64,000 nt of DNA from UBA6080 sp964607515 (GCA_964607515.1 CAZSKU010000010.1:1-64000), one strand, 5' to 3'. Shown: positions 1-8,894, counted from the first letter of the stretch. The notes: generated from the sequence alone by a model not told the origin. Program-made: numbers and translations.

Positions 1-62
1 CATGGAAATCAGGGACTTGCTGAAGCAGAGGTGACCCGGAAGGGTTCCCTTCGGAGATGTTC

Positions 63-2867
63 ATGAGCGTCTGGGTTCTGATTGCCGCCGCGGCGTCCCT
101 GACCGTGAGGGTCGGTTACGAGGAGAATCCGCCCATGGCGTTCACCACCTCCTCGGGCCGGGCCGACGGATTCTACGTGGAGCTGATCGGTTCCATCGCC
201 GAAGACGAGGGATGGGAGCTGGAACTGGTGCCCGGAGAGTGGGCCCGGCTCATGCAGATGCTGGAGGAGGGCACCATAGATCTTCTTCTCAGCACCGCGG
301 TCTCCCCCTCCAGGCGGGAGCTGTTCCTGTTCCCGGAGACCAGCGTCTACTCCGGGTGGTCCATACTGGCGGTGAAGAGGTCCGAACGGTTCAGCGCCGT
401 GGCCGATCTGGAGGGCGCCAGGATCGCCATGATCCACGACGATATACACTCCATCACATTCCTGGATCTGGTGAACCGGCTGGGCGTTTCCGTGGAACCG
501 GTCTGGGTGCCCAACTTCCAGTCCGCCATGGAGTCGGTGGCCCGGGGAGACGCCGACGGGGCGGCGGTCCCCTGGCACACCCTGGCGTACTTCGGCTCCC
601 AGCTCAACCTGCAGGGCTCCTCGGTGGTCTGGAACCCGGTTCAGACGAGCATCGCCGGGAACAGAACGACGGCCCCCGCCCTCATAGAGTCCATAGACCG
701 GCACCTTGCCAGGATGAAGTCCGACCAGAACTCCGTCTACTACGCCCTGAGGACGAAGTGGCTCTACAGGGAGCATACCCCTCCCCAGAAGATCGTCCTG
801 TACGCCCTGGGTTTTCTGGCGGGAGCGGTGGTTATCTCCATCATCGTGGGCAACCTCAGGCTCATGAGGGAAATCAGGAAGAAGAACCGCGCCCTTAGGA
901 TCAACTCGGCCCTGGCCACCATCGCCGGCACGGCAAATGAGGCGGGAAGCCTGAGCGAGCTGTGCTCCAGGGTGGTGGAGGCCCTGGCCGGGCTCCTGGA
1001 AACGACGAACCTCTACGTGGCCGTCCATTTGCCGGACCGTGACGAGTTCATCATTCCGAAGTACCTGGACCGTTTCGACGACGACACAAGGGTTGACAAC
1101 CCTCATTCCCTGACCCACCTGGTCTTTCATACCAATCGCTCCATTCGCTGGGACAGGGCCCGGATCCAGGCCCACTACCGGGAGAGCGGCGGATCGGTCG
1201 TGGGAACCCCCGCCGAACAGTGGATGGGGGTGCCCGTTCGGGCGGGCCGGGACACGGTTGGGGTCGTGGCGGTACAGAGCTACGATGATCCCGAGCAGTT
1301 CGGCCCCGGCGATCTGGAGCTTCTGGAGGGGGTGGGAGCACAACTGGGCGGGTCCATACTTCGCCTGCGGGCCATAGAGGACCTCACCGCCTCCCGCCGG
1401 CGGCTCTCCAGGCTGATGATCGCCGATCCCTCGGCGGTGGTGCTGCTGGACGTTTCCGGAACGGTGCAGGACTGCAATCCCCAGGCCCTGGATCTCCTGG
1501 GCCGTCCGGAAGGCGGGCTTATCGGAGAGGATTTCTTCCGTCTGCTGAAGAGAGGTGCCGAGAGGCTCAGACAGTTCCTGGACTCGGCCTCCCCGGACGG
1601 AAGCTTCCGGTTCATCGGCCAGCTTTCCCGGCGGGACGGGTCGTTTTTCCCCTTCGAGGCCAGGGCCTCGGTGTTCGAGGATGCGGGTGGAAGGCTTTTC
1701 TTCCTGGGAATCCAGGATGCCACCCGCAGGCTGGCACTGGAGGCGGAAGCGGCCAGGAATGAACGTCTGGAGTCGGTGGGGGTTCTGGCGGGGGGAATAG
1801 CCCACGACTTCAACAACATCCTCACGGGGATACTGGCGAACCTGAGCCTTCTGAAGATGGAGAAGCCGGGCTCGCCCAGGTTCTCAGACCTGGCGGCGGA
1901 GGCGGAAAAGGCTGCGGTGAGCGCCAGGCATCTGACCAACCAGCTCCTGACCTTTTCCCAGGGGGGAGCGCCCGTGAAACGAACGGTGCCCACGGCGGAA
2001 CTGCTGGAACAGGCCGCCCGATTCCTTCTCCGGGGATCGGGGGTTTCCTTCTCCATCGAGGCGGAACCCGAACTCTGGAGTCTGGAGGCGGACCCGGAGC
2101 AGTTCTCCCAGGTGGTTGGAAACCTGGTGCTCAATGCGAAACAGGCCATGAACGAAAGCGGAAGTCTCAACATCTCCGCCTCCAACATGACCCTGGATCT
2201 GCCCCAGGAGGAGGGGCTGGCGGCGGGCAGGTACGTGAGGCTCCTGTTTCAGGATTCCGGCCCGGGGATTCCCCTGGACATCGCGGACCGGGTCTTCGAC
2301 CCCTACTTCACCACCCGGGAGAAGGGGCACGGTCTGGGGCTCACCACCAGCCATTCCATAGTAGCCAGGCACGGCGGAATCATCAGGATACTTCCCTCGC
2401 AGAAGGGGGCGCTGTTCGAGGTGGTGATGCCCGCCGCGGGTTCCGGGACGCCGAAAACCCCGGAATCCCGAAAACCGGCACTCGAGCGGCAGGGCAGGAT
2501 ACTTGTGCTGGACGACGAGGAGATCGTGAGGACCGCGGCGAAGAACCTCCTGGAGGCCCTGGGATGCGAATCGGACCAGGTTTCCGACGGAGAAACCGCG
2601 GTGGCCATGTACCGGAGGGCTCTCCAGGAAGGCAGACCCTACGACGCGGTGATCATGGACCTGACGGTCCCGGGGGGAATGGGCGGGGAGAGGGCGGTCA
2701 GGGAGGTCCTCGCGGTGGACCCTGCCGCGAGGGTCATAGTCTCCAGCGGCTACGCCGGTAACAGCATCATGGCAAGCTATCTCGATTTCGGATTCAGCGG
2801 CGTGCTCAGCAAGCCCTACACGCTCTCGGAGCTGTCCGAGGTGATCCGCAGGGTGTTGAAGGACTGA
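63..2867 (+). CDS. Hybrid sensor histidine kinase with periplasmic solute-binding sensor, GAF, PAS and receiver domains
   Basis: A membrane sensor kinase of about 934 residues. It opens with a short hydrophobic signal-like segment. Residues about 15-235 look like a family 3 periplasmic solute-binding domain. One membrane span follows at about 243-264, then a GAF-like region (about 285-435) and a PAS domain (about 447-560). The HisKA segment contains GIAHDFNN with the phospho-acceptor His near 581. The ATPase domain shows NLVLNAKQAM, DSGPGIP and GHGLGLT. The C-terminal receiver has the acidic pair near 817-818, phospho-Asp near 866 and Lys near 917, so it looks competent. ATG at 57 is also in frame, but GGAG at 53-56 is correctly spaced only for ATG at 63. 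No partner regulator is adjacent, so the output is unknown. The ligand is probably a small polar solute (inference). Confidence 0.9.
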   Translation: MSVWVLIAAAASLTVRVGYEENPPMAFTTSSGRADGFYVELIGSIAEDEGWELELVPGEWARLMQMLEEGTIDLLLSTAVSPSRRELFLFPETSVYSGWSILAVKRSERFSAVADLEGARIAMIHDDIHSITFLDLVNRLGVSVEPVWVPNFQSAMESVARGDADGAAVPWHTLAYFGSQLNLQGSSVVWNPVQTSIAGNRTTAPALIESIDRHLARMKSDQNSVYYALRTKWLYREHTPPQKIVLYALGFLAGAVVISIIVGNLRLMREIRKKNRALRINSALATIAGTANEAGSLSELCSRVVEALAGLLETTNLYVAVHLPDRDEFIIPKYLDRFDDDTRVDNPHSLTHLVFHTNRSIRWDRARIQAHYRESGGSVVGTPAEQWMGVPVRAGRDTVGVVAVQSYDDPEQFGPGDLELLEGVGAQLGGSILRLRAIEDLTASRRRLSRLMIADPSAVVLLDVSGTVQDCNPQALDLLGRPEGGLIGEDFFRLLKRGAERLRQFLDSASPDGSFRFIGQLSRRDGSFFPFEARASVFEDAGGRLFFLGIQDATRRLALEAEAARNERLESVGVLAGGIAHDFNNILTGILANLSLLKMEKPGSPRFSDLAAEAEKAAVSARHLTNQLLTFSQGGAPVKRTVPTAELLEQAARFLLRGSGVSFSIEAEPELWSLEADPEQFSQVVGNLVLNAKQAMNESGSLNISASNMTLDLPQEEGLAAGRYVRLLFQDSGPGIPLDIADRVFDPYFTTREKGHGLGLTTSHSIVARHGGIIRILPSQKGALFEVVMPAAGSGTPKTPESRKPALERQGRILVLDDEEIVRTAAKNLLEALGCESDQVSDGETAVAMYRRALQEGRPYDAVIMDLTVPGGMGGERAVREVLAVDPAARVIVSSGYAGNSIMASYLDFGFSGVLSKPYTLSELSEVIRRVLKD

Positions 2868-2896
2868 CACATCGCCCGCCGAAGCAGTGAAAACCG

Positions 2897-2933
2897 TTGT
2901 GATGGAACACAATGGCGGGTTGGATTGTATATT
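2897..2933 (+). promoter_or_regulatory. Candidate promoter/operator upstream of ridA-tol operon
   Basis: An AT-rich TATATT at 2928-2933 lies 28 bases before the ridA ATG and resembles a -10 box. No good -35 is seen at 16-18 bases. Upstream, TTGTG and CACAA form an inverted repeat (2897-2912) around ATGGAA, which would sit near position -35 and could bind an activator or repressor. This is the only likely promoter in the gap after the kinase gene. Confidence 0.35.
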
Positions 2934-2960
2934 CCCCGGGGATACACACAAGGAGGATCA

Positions 2961-3347
2961 ATGACAAAGACCCTGATCCGGGCCTCCGGTGCTCCAGAGC
3001 CCGTGGGCCCCTACAGCCAGGCGGTTTCCGCCGGCGGTTTCATCTTCGCCAGCGGCCAGCTGGGGGTGGATCCCTCCACGGGAACCATGCTCCCGACCGT
3101 GGAAGCGCAGGCTGAACAGGCCTTGAAAAACCTAAGGGCCGTCCTTGAGGCCGGCGGCTCATCCCTGGACCTGGTGCTGAAGACCACCGTCTTCCTCGCG
3201 GACATGAAGGATTTCGCCCCGGTGAACCGGGTCTACGCCGGCTTCTTCAGGGAGCCCTTTCCAGCCAGGGCCGCCTTCCAGGTGGCAGGCCTTCCCCTGG
3301 GCGGGCTGGTGGAGATAGAGGCCGTGGCCCTTTCCGGAAGGGAATGA
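2961..3347 (+). CDS. ridA: RidA/YjgF family reactive-intermediate deaminase
   Basis: A 128-residue protein of the Rid (YjgF/YER057c) family, which hydrolyses reactive enamine/imine intermediates released by PLP enzymes in the cytoplasm. The start shows the family opening with GPYSQAV. FASGQLGVDP follows, then the QAEQALKNL helix, and near the end FPARAAFQVAGLPLGG, which holds the usual substrate-binding Arg. The length is normal. An upstream in-frame ATG at 2925 has no ribosome site, whereas AGGAGG at 2951-2956 sits 4 bases before ATG 2961. It is the first gene of the run that continues into tolQ one base later. The link to Tol-Pal is probably only co-transcription. Confidence 0.93.
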   Translation: MTKTLIRASGAPEPVGPYSQAVSAGGFIFASGQLGVDPSTGTMLPTVEAQAEQALKNLRAVLEAGGSSLDLVLKTTVFLADMKDFAPVNRVYAGFFREPFPARAAFQVAGLPLGGLVEIEAVALSGRE

Positions 3348-3348
3348 C

Positions 3349-4017
3349 ATGCTGGGGCTGGTGTGGTCCACAGTCGCCGCCTCCGACGGCTTCACCAAAC
3401 TGATTCTCCTGTTGATCCTTGTGCTCTCCCTGGGAGCATGGTCCGTGGCTATATCCAAACTCAGGGAGCTTTCCCGGATAAGCGGCGCCTCGAGGGTGTT
3501 CATGGAGGCCCTGAGGACCACCGGTCGGCCGCCCGGAGGGGACTTCCTCAAGAACACCTCCGACATGGGTCCCCTGGCCAGGATGTACACCGAAGCCGGA
3601 AGGTACCTGCGCCGCCGGGCCGATCTGGGCCAGGACGGCCCTCTCTCCCAGGAAGAGGTGGCCATCCTTCGGGGCGCCCTGGAGAGGGAGGCCAGCGAGG
3701 ACCTTGCCCAGAGGAGCAGGAACATCGGCTTCCTGGCCACCGTGACCAGCGTAAGCCCGCTCCTGGGGCTTCTGGGAACGGTCTGGGGGGTTCTTGCCAG
3801 CTTCATAGGCATGAGGGAGATGGGCACGGCGGACATCAGCGCGGTGGGCTCCGGCATCGCCGCGGCCCTTACCACTACCGTGGCCGGTCTTCTGGCGGCG
3901 ATTCCCGCGAATGTCTTCCACAACTACGCCGTAGGCAGGGTTGACGGGCTGGCGGGAGAGATAGACCGCTTCCTTTCGGAGCTGGTGGACGTGTGCAGGA
4001 GGGGAAGCATCACATGA
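3349..4017 (+). CDS. tolQ: TolQ/ExbB-type proton channel protein
   Basis: A 222-residue inner-membrane protein of the MotA/TolQ/ExbB proton channel family. One hydrophobic span lies near residues 15-38, followed by a cytoplasmic loop. Two further spans follow in the C-terminal half (about 125-150 and 160-185), with the family's conserved LLGLLGTVWG and TTTVAGLLAAIP stretches. With TolR it would harvest proton motive force to power the TolA-like protein and the Pal/TolB system during envelope constriction. ATG begins one base after the ridA stop. Its stop overlaps the tolR start (ATGA). The downstream tolR-tolA-tolB-pal-cpoB order makes TolQ more likely than ExbB. Confidence 0.92.
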   Translation: MLGLVWSTVAASDGFTKLILLLILVLSLGAWSVAISKLRELSRISGASRVFMEALRTTGRPPGGDFLKNTSDMGPLARMYTEAGRYLRRRADLGQDGPLSQEEVAILRGALEREASEDLAQRSRNIGFLATVTSVSPLLGLLGTVWGVLASFIGMREMGTADISAVGSGIAAALTTTVAGLLAAIPANVFHNYAVGRVDGLAGEIDRFLSELVDVCRRGSIT

Positions 4018-4427
4018 TACGGCCCCGTTACCGGCAGTTCTCCACGATCAACGTGACCAACCTGGTGGACGTGACCTTCGTGCTGCTGGTGATCTTCATG
4101 CTCAGCGCCCCGGTGATCCACCGGAGCGCCGACGTCCGGCCTCCCTCCACGGATCAGGGGCGGATCATCAACAGGCTCGATCCGGGTACCTCGCTGCTGG
4201 TGGAGATTGACGCGCTGGGAAACGTGACCGTGGCCGGGGAGCCCGTGGCGGCCTCGCAGCTGTCCGGGCTCGCAGCGGAAGCGATTTCCCGGGGACGCAC
4301 CGAAGCCTTCGTGAGGGCAGACGGGGAAGCCCGTTACACGGTTCTGGCCCAGACCCTCACGGAGCTGAGACGGGGAGGATACGAGAACGTGGGGCTTGTT
4401 CAGGAGTCGGTGAGTGAACGGCCCTGA
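4014..4427 (+). CDS. tolR: TolR/ExbD-type proton channel accessory protein
   Basis: A 137-residue ExbD/TolR family protein with a single N-terminal span and a periplasmic C-terminal domain. The span contains NVTNLVDVTFVLL, and Asp19 matches the membrane Asp of TolR that carries protons. The periplasmic part (about residues 60-137) looks like the usual ExbD/TolR fold with VEIDALGNVTV. A GTG at 3993 extends the frame, but ATG 4014 overlaps the tolQ stop and has AGGAGG about ten bases upstream, so it is preferred. It should form the motor with TolQ. Confidence 0.92.
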   Translation: MIRPRYRQFSTINVTNLVDVTFVLLVIFMLSAPVIHRSADVRPPSTDQGRIINRLDPGTSLLVEIDALGNVTVAGEPVAASQLSGLAAEAISRGRTEAFVRADGEARYTVLAQTLTELRRGGYENVGLVQESVSERP

Positions 4428-5145
4428 AGCCTTCCGAAGGCCGGTGGAGAACCCCCGGGGGGTGGACGGACGGTCCATGGCCATGTCCCTGGGCGTCCAC
4501 GCCGGGATCATCCTGGCCTCAGTACTGGCGGGGGTCATCGGGAATTCCCGCCGCCCGCCCCTTCTCATGGGCGGAGGATCATCGGTTTCGGTGGAGATGG
4601 TGGTGCTGGATTCGGTATCCGATCCGGGGCCGGTTCCCGCGGAAACCGAATTGCAGAATCCCATGGAACTGATTTTTCCACCGGATGAGGAAGCCGTCCA
4701 GGTACAGGAAGTTGTGGAGCCCGTGGAGCTCGTCGAGGAGATCGAGTCGGTTCAGGAACCCGTGGAAACGCAGCCGGCGGAGGTTCAGACGGAACATGTC
4801 CAGGAGACCCCCCAAATCGCGGAACAGCCCGAAGGAGGCTACATCGGGGTGGGGGCCTCCGGGGAGGCCGGCGCCGGCGCCCCCGGACCAGCGAGCTACG
4901 AGGGACGCGTCTTCGCCGCCATCCGGAGGAACTTCGTCACCTCCATGGTCCCCTCGGAGACGTACAGGATCCACTTCACGGTGAACACCGACGGAAGCCA
5001 TTCCTACGAGGTCGTCAGGCGCAGCGGGAACCAGGCCTTCGACCGGGCCGTGGAACATGCGCTGGAAACCGCGAATATCCCTCCGATGCCCCCGGGGCGA
5101 AACACCCCCGTAAGGTTGAGCATAGAGTTCATGGGACCCGAATAA
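4414..5145 (+). CDS. TolA/TonB-like energy transducer
   Basis: A 243-residue protein with one N-terminal span (about residues 26-45), a middle region rich in Pro, Glu, Val and Gln (about 85-140), a Gly/Ala-rich linker, and a C-terminal domain (about 160-243) resembling TonB/TolA C-terminal domains. Visible motifs include YEVVRRSGNQAFDRAV and a final PVRLSIEFMG. It probably spans the periplasm and couples the TolQR motor to outer-membrane partners. The gene sits exactly where tolA lies in Tol-Pal operons, although the acidic/proline linker is more TonB-like than the Ala-rich helix of enterobacterial TolA. The GTG start overlaps the tolR end by 14 bases with AGGAG upstream. Confidence 0.85.
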   Translation: MNGPEAFRRPVENPRGVDGRSMAMSLGVHAGIILASVLAGVIGNSRRPPLLMGGGSSVSVEMVVLDSVSDPGPVPAETELQNPMELIFPPDEEAVQVQEVVEPVELVEEIESVQEPVETQPAEVQTEHVQETPQIAEQPEGGYIGVGASGEAGAGAPGPASYEGRVFAAIRRNFVTSMVPSETYRIHFTVNTDGSHSYEVVRRSGNQAFDRAVEHALETANIPPMPPGRNTPVRLSIEFMGPE

Positions 5146-5170
5146 AAAAGGCCACGCGAGGGGAGTCCGT

Positions 5171-6346
5171 TTGAAAACCCTGTCCTTTGTCCTTCTGCTT
5201 CAGGTATCGGCGCTTGCCTCCGAATTCATACCCATGACGCCCATCGGCGCCTCGTGCCTTCCGGTGAGCGTCCGGGTGGAGGGCGGCGGCGAAGAGGCCG
5301 AAACCGTCAGGGGTCAGCTGATCTTCGACATAGACTTCTCGGGGCTGCTCGAGACGGTCCCCGAGGACGAAGCCTATGTGAGGCTCACCGCCAGGGTCTC
5401 CGGACGGGAGGGAGCCTGGATAGTTTCCGCCAGGGCCGAAGCCGACGGTGAAACAGTGCTGGTGAAGGAATACCAGGGAAGCTCCCTCTACGACATGGTC
5501 CACTCCCTGGCGGACGATCTGGTGTTCGATCTCACCGGCGAGCAGGGTATCGCCTCGACCAGGCTTGCCTACATAAGCCGGGGGGGAGGCGACTGGAGGC
5601 TGATGCTCAAGACCCTGGACCCCAGGCCGGGCACAACGGCCATGAGGGACAACCAGGTGATCACCACCCCCGCCTGGAGCCCCCTGGGGGACAGGATAGC
5701 CTTTACATCCTACCGTTCCGGAACCGGAGACATCTACACCTACTCCTTCAACTCCGGCTCGGCCTCCCGGATCATATCCGGCGGCCTGAACACGGCTCCC
5801 GCCTGGAGCCCCGACGGAGGGACCCTGGCCTTCACCCGATCCGAGAGCGGCAGTTCCGACATCTGGCTTTACAGCATGGCCACGGGAACCAGTACGCAGA
5901 TAACCGCCAGGTCCAGTATCGAGACTTCCGCGAGTTTCTCGCCCAACGGAATGCAGATCATCTTCACCAGCGACCGGGTGGGTTTCCCTCAGCTCTACTG
6001 GATGAGCTCCTCCGGCGGAAGCGCCGAGAGGGCGGGCTTTGCCCACGGTTACTGCGACAGCCCGGCCTGGTCGCCCCTGGGGGACAGGATCGCCTACTGC
6101 GCCGGAACCGGCAGCGGCTTCCACATCTTCGTGATGAATTCCGACGGAACCGAAATCAGGCAGGTGACCACCCGGGGGAGCATGAACGAGGACCCGGTGT
6201 GGTCCCCAACGGGAAGGCATCTTGCCTTCTCCAGCGACATGGACGGGGTGAGGAGCGTTTACATTCTCGAGTTGAACGGAATGAGAATCCACCGTCTCTC
6301 CTCCGGAGGGGAGAGCTATTGCCCGGCGTGGTCGCCGGTGCTATGA
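5171..6346 (+). CDS. tolB: TolB-like periplasmic beta-propeller
   Basis: A 391-residue exported protein: a short signal peptide (about 1-16), an N-terminal TolB-type domain, and from about residue 150 a series of PD40/WD40-like propeller repeats. The repeats recur as PAWSPLGDRIAF, APAWSPDGGTLAF, ASFSPNGMQIIF, DPVWSPTGRHLAF and a last PAWSPVL. TolB is the periplasmic propeller that binds Pal and cycles with TolA at the division site. TTG at 5171 is chosen because GGGAG lies 6-10 bases upstream and it gives a good signal sequence. It lies between the tolA-like gene and pal, as expected. Confidence 0.92.
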   Translation: MKTLSFVLLLQVSALASEFIPMTPIGASCLPVSVRVEGGGEEAETVRGQLIFDIDFSGLLETVPEDEAYVRLTARVSGREGAWIVSARAEADGETVLVKEYQGSSLYDMVHSLADDLVFDLTGEQGIASTRLAYISRGGGDWRLMLKTLDPRPGTTAMRDNQVITTPAWSPLGDRIAFTSYRSGTGDIYTYSFNSGSASRIISGGLNTAPAWSPDGGTLAFTRSESGSSDIWLYSMATGTSTQITARSSIETSASFSPNGMQIIFTSDRVGFPQLYWMSSSGGSAERAGFAHGYCDSPAWSPLGDRIAYCAGTGSGFHIFVMNSDGTEIRQVTTRGSMNEDPVWSPTGRHLAFSSDMDGVRSVYILELNGMRIHRLSSGGESYCPAWSPVL

Positions 6347-6362
6347 GAAGGGAAGGGACAGG

Positions 6363-6869
6363 ATGAGAAGATGGATGATCGCCGGGGCGCTTCTGGTGGT
6401 TGCCCTCACCGCCGGCTGCCGGGAGAGGATAGATGAAAGCGACGGAGACGTGCTTCCGGTGGACACCCTGGCCACCGGAGTCTGGGAGGAAGACCCCATA
6501 GCCGCCCAGAACGCCGCCCTTGCCAGGCACCAGGAGGCCCTCCGGGACGTCTTCTTCGAGTACGACTCCAACGAACTCGGCAGTTCTGCCCTGGAAACCC
6601 TGATGTTCGACGCCGGCTACATGATGAGCAACTCCGGGTTCAAGGTGCTTCTCGAGGGGCACTGCGACGAGCGCGGCACCGTGGACTACAACCTGGCCCT
6701 GGGCGAGAGAAGGGCCCAGTCGGTCTACGAGTATCTGGTGAACTACGGCATCCCCGCTTCCAGGCTTTCAACCGTGAGCTACGGCAAGGAGAGGCCGTTT
6801 GTAACCGGCGCCGACGAGTTCGCCTACTCACAGAACCGCCGGGTCCACTTCAGGGTTCTTCCGGAATGA
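6363..6869 (+). CDS. pal: Peptidoglycan-associated lipoprotein Pal
   Basis: A 168-residue outer-membrane lipoprotein. The signal peptide ends in the lipobox LTAG with lipidated Cys19. Residues about 58-168 form an OmpA-like peptidoglycan-binding domain: it starts at VFFEYDSNEL and continues through GHCDERGTVDYN, LGERRAQSVYEYL and the end NRRVHFRVL. The domain binds diaminopimelate in peptidoglycan and TolB. Spacing from tolB is 16 bases, and the stop overlaps the next start (ATGA). Part of its C-terminal domain is strikingly like the large OmpA protein at 37016-38995, so the two may share ancestry or recombine. Confidence 0.96.
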   Translation: MRRWMIAGALLVVALTAGCRERIDESDGDVLPVDTLATGVWEEDPIAAQNAALARHQEALRDVFFEYDSNELGSSALETLMFDAGYMMSNSGFKVLLEGHCDERGTVDYNLALGERRAQSVYEYLVNYGIPASRLSTVSYGKERPFVTGADEFAYSQNRRVHFRVLPE

Positions 6870-7546
6870 GCTTCCTCCGTCGGAAGGCGCTGTGGGCGTT
6901 CTTTCTGGCGCCCCTCTTCTGCGGCTGCTGGCTCTCCACCTGGTCCAAGGCCCCGGGAAGGATAGAGAAGCTCTCCGCCTCCCATGAGGAGATGAGGGTC
7001 GAAGTGGATTCCATATCGGTTCTCGTGGAAGAGAACCAGCATCTTCTCAGGGGCATCCAGGCCCAGGCGGGCATGCGGGACGCAGGAGCCGCCGGCCAGC
7101 TGGCGGAGCTGGTGAGCCAGATGGAGGCGGCTCTGGCCAGGTTTTCCCAGGCCAGGATAGGTCAGGACGAGGAGGCCGGCGAGGAACGGACCGTCTATGA
7201 AGACGCCTTCCGGCAGTACCAGCAGGGGGGGTACGCCCGGGCGGCCGAGGGCTTCATGCAGGTTTTCACGGAACACCCCAGGAGTTCCCTGGCGGATGAC
7301 GCCCTGTACTACGCCGCCCTGTGCAGCCAGGCCACCGGGGAACCCCACCGGGCCATTGAGGAGCTGGTGGCGGTGTACTTCATCTACCCCTCCGGAGACA
7401 GGGCCGCATCGGCCCTGGCCAGGGCCGCGGCGATCTACGCCCTTCATGCGGCTGAATCGGACAGAGATAGGCTGGAAGCAGTCATCCTGTCGGAATACCC
7501 CCAGAGCGACGAGGCCAGGTTGATCCGACAGCGCACCGGAAGGTAG
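6866..7546 (+). CDS. cpoB: CpoB/YbgF-like Tol-Pal associated lipoprotein with TPR repeats
   Basis: A 226-residue secreted protein and the last gene of the Tol-Pal operon. The N-terminus has basic residues and a hydrophobic stretch ending LFCGC, a plausible lipobox with Cys21. Residues about 33-100 are predicted coiled coil (heptad-like EEMRVEVDSISVLVEEN). Residues about 110-226 contain tetratricopeptide-like repeats (YARAAEGFMQVF, PHRAIEELVAVYF). This coiled coil plus TPR layout and the position match CpoB/YbgF, which links Tol-Pal to peptidoglycan synthesis. The ATG overlaps the pal stop. Possible lipidation is a difference from E. coli CpoB, which is soluble in the periplasm. Confidence 0.82.
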   Translation: MSFLRRKALWAFFLAPLFCGCWLSTWSKAPGRIEKLSASHEEMRVEVDSISVLVEENQHLLRGIQAQAGMRDAGAAGQLAELVSQMEAALARFSQARIGQDEEAGEERTVYEDAFRQYQQGGYARAAEGFMQVFTEHPRSSLADDALYYAALCSQATGEPHRAIEELVAVYFIYPSGDRAASALARAAAIYALHAAESDRDRLEAVILSEYPQSDEARLIRQRTGR

Positions 7547-7589
7547 CGCCGGGACCGGAAATCGGGCATATTATGTTGTCAGTATTGGA

Positions 7590-7613
7590 GCTGCCCGGGT
7601 TCTCCCGGGCAGC
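7590..7613 (+). terminator. Perfect 10-bp hairpin between cpoB and tig
   Basis: GCTGCCCGGG and CCCGGGCAGC form a 10-base-pair perfect stem closed by a TTCT loop. There is no run of T after it, so it is either a terminator of the GC-rich kind, an mRNA-stabilising end, or a leader hairpin of tig. An AT-rich TATTAT at 7569-7574 lies just upstream and could be a -10 box. If transcription starts there, the hairpin is at the start of the tig mRNA. Confidence 0.5.
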
Positions 7614-7658
7614 CGCAGTCATAAAGCGATCTACCCAAGACCCGAGAGCGGAAACCAA

Positions 7659-8894
7659 ATGGCCTACAAGATCGAAACGGATGAGTCCGGCAGGAAAACC
7701 GTCAGCTTCCACATGGATGCCCAGAGGATAGACGCCCTTTTCAAAGAGGTTCGAAGGGAGATACAGAAGGACATATCCATCCCCGGATTCAGAAAGGGCA
7801 AGATTCCCTCCTCGATTCTCAACAGCAGGTTCGGAAACCTCATCCTTTCGGAGGTGGCTGAAAAGGCCCATAGAGAGCTGTCCGACATGCTCTTCGACGA
7901 GAACGACTGGATTCTGTCGGACACGGAGCCGGAGTTCAAGCCGGTTCTGCCCTCCGAGGGTCGGGACTACGACTACACCGTGACGTATACCCTTTTCGAG
8001 ACTCCCGAGCCCAGGGATTACTCGGGCATCGAGGTGCCCGTGCCTGAGTTCGACCGGGAGAAGGCGCTGGAGGAAGCCCTGGAGGAGATCGTGAACCGCT
8101 TCGTCTCCTATGATCCCGTGGAGAGGGCCGCTGGCGCCGGTGATCTGGTGGTGCTGGAGTACAGCTCCCGGGACAAGGGAGAGACCCGGCGGGCCGCGGT
8201 GGTCATCGGCCGGGAGAACATGGGCCCCGGATTCGACGAAATGCTTCCCGGTCTTTCCCCGGGAGACTCGTTCGCGGCGGCCATGGAGTTCCCTGGAATG
8301 GAAGAGCCCCTCAAGGCAACCACCTTCACGGTCATGGAGGTGAGGGAACCCAGGCGGCCGGAGCTCGACGACGAGTTCGCAAGGTCCGCCGGGGGTTTCG
8401 AGAGCATGGAACAGCTCAGGGAAAAGGTGCTTCAGAGCATACTGGAGAAACACCAGGCGGAGCGCCGCGCGTACATGGAGGCGTCGGTCATCGACAGCCT
8501 GCTGGCTGCCAACACTTTCCAGGTTCCAGGATTCATGGTGGACAACCTCTCCAGAGATTACGAGAAGAGGCTCGAAGAGGACGAACCCTCGCCGGAAACC
8601 CTGCGGAGCGTCAGGGAACTGGCGGAGCGGAAGGTCCGGGAGTTCCTTCTGCTGAGGCAGATCGCCATCCACGAGAATGTCGAGGTTGATGGTGAGGAGC
8701 TGGAGAAAGCGGCAGCCGGCGGTTCCAGGTCTTCCGCTCTGGACAGGCTGAGGAACGAGAAGGCTCTGGACCTGGTGATCTCCCGGGCGGTCGAAACCAA
8801 GGCGGAACCTCCGGCCCCGCATGAGGATACAAGTGACGAGCAGGGCTGGAGATGGGTGCCCGCCGGCAACGTGCCGGTTGGGGAGGAGGAGTGA
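7659..8894 (+). CDS. tig: Trigger factor chaperone
   Basis: A 411-residue ribosome-bound chaperone and peptidyl-prolyl isomerase. Residues about 1-145 are the ribosome-binding domain with the signature GFRKGKIP near 46-53. Residues about 150-240 are the FKBP-type domain (GDLVVLEYSSRD, then FTVMEVREPRRPELDD at the end of the domain). The remainder is the helical C-terminal substrate cradle, ending in an acidic tail. The length is slightly below the roughly 430-residue norm. Gene order tig-clpP-clpX is widely conserved. Its stop overlaps the clpP start. Confidence 0.95.
   Translation: MAYKIETDESGRKTVSFHMDAQRIDALFKEVRREIQKDISIPGFRKGKIPSSILNSRFGNLILSEVAEKAHRELSDMLFDENDWILSDTEPEFKPVLPSEGRDYDYTVTYTLFETPEPRDYSGIEVPVPEFDREKALEEALEEIVNRFVSYDPVERAAGAGDLVVLEYSSRDKGETRRAAVVIGRENMGPGFDEMLPGLSPGDSFAAAMEFPGMEEPLKATTFTVMEVREPRRPELDDEFARSAGGFESMEQLREKVLQSILEKHQAERRAYMEASVIDSLLAANTFQVPGFMVDNLSRDYEKRLEEDEPSPETLRSVRELAERKVREFLLLRQIAIHENVEVDGEELEKAAAGGSRSSALDRLRNEKALDLVISRAVETKAEPPAPHEDTSDEQGWRWVPAGNVPVGEEE

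Noticed and set aside
1..34. Possible tail of an upstream gene ending in TGA at 32-34.
   Set aside because: The open frame is only about ten codons within the window and no family feature can be seen.
9..1805. 598-codon open frame antisense to the histidine kinase gene.
   Set aside because: Low-complexity Gly/Pro/Arg/His-rich translation with no motif; a shadow of the kinase gene.
2897..2912. CRP-type operator before ridA.
   Set aside because: The TGTG and CACA arms are 6 bases apart, not the 8 needed for the CRP consensus.
3349..5145. ExbB-ExbD-TonB import motor rather than Tol.
   Set aside because: The linker of the third protein is TonB-like, but direct continuation into tolB, pal and cpoB favours the Tol-Pal system.
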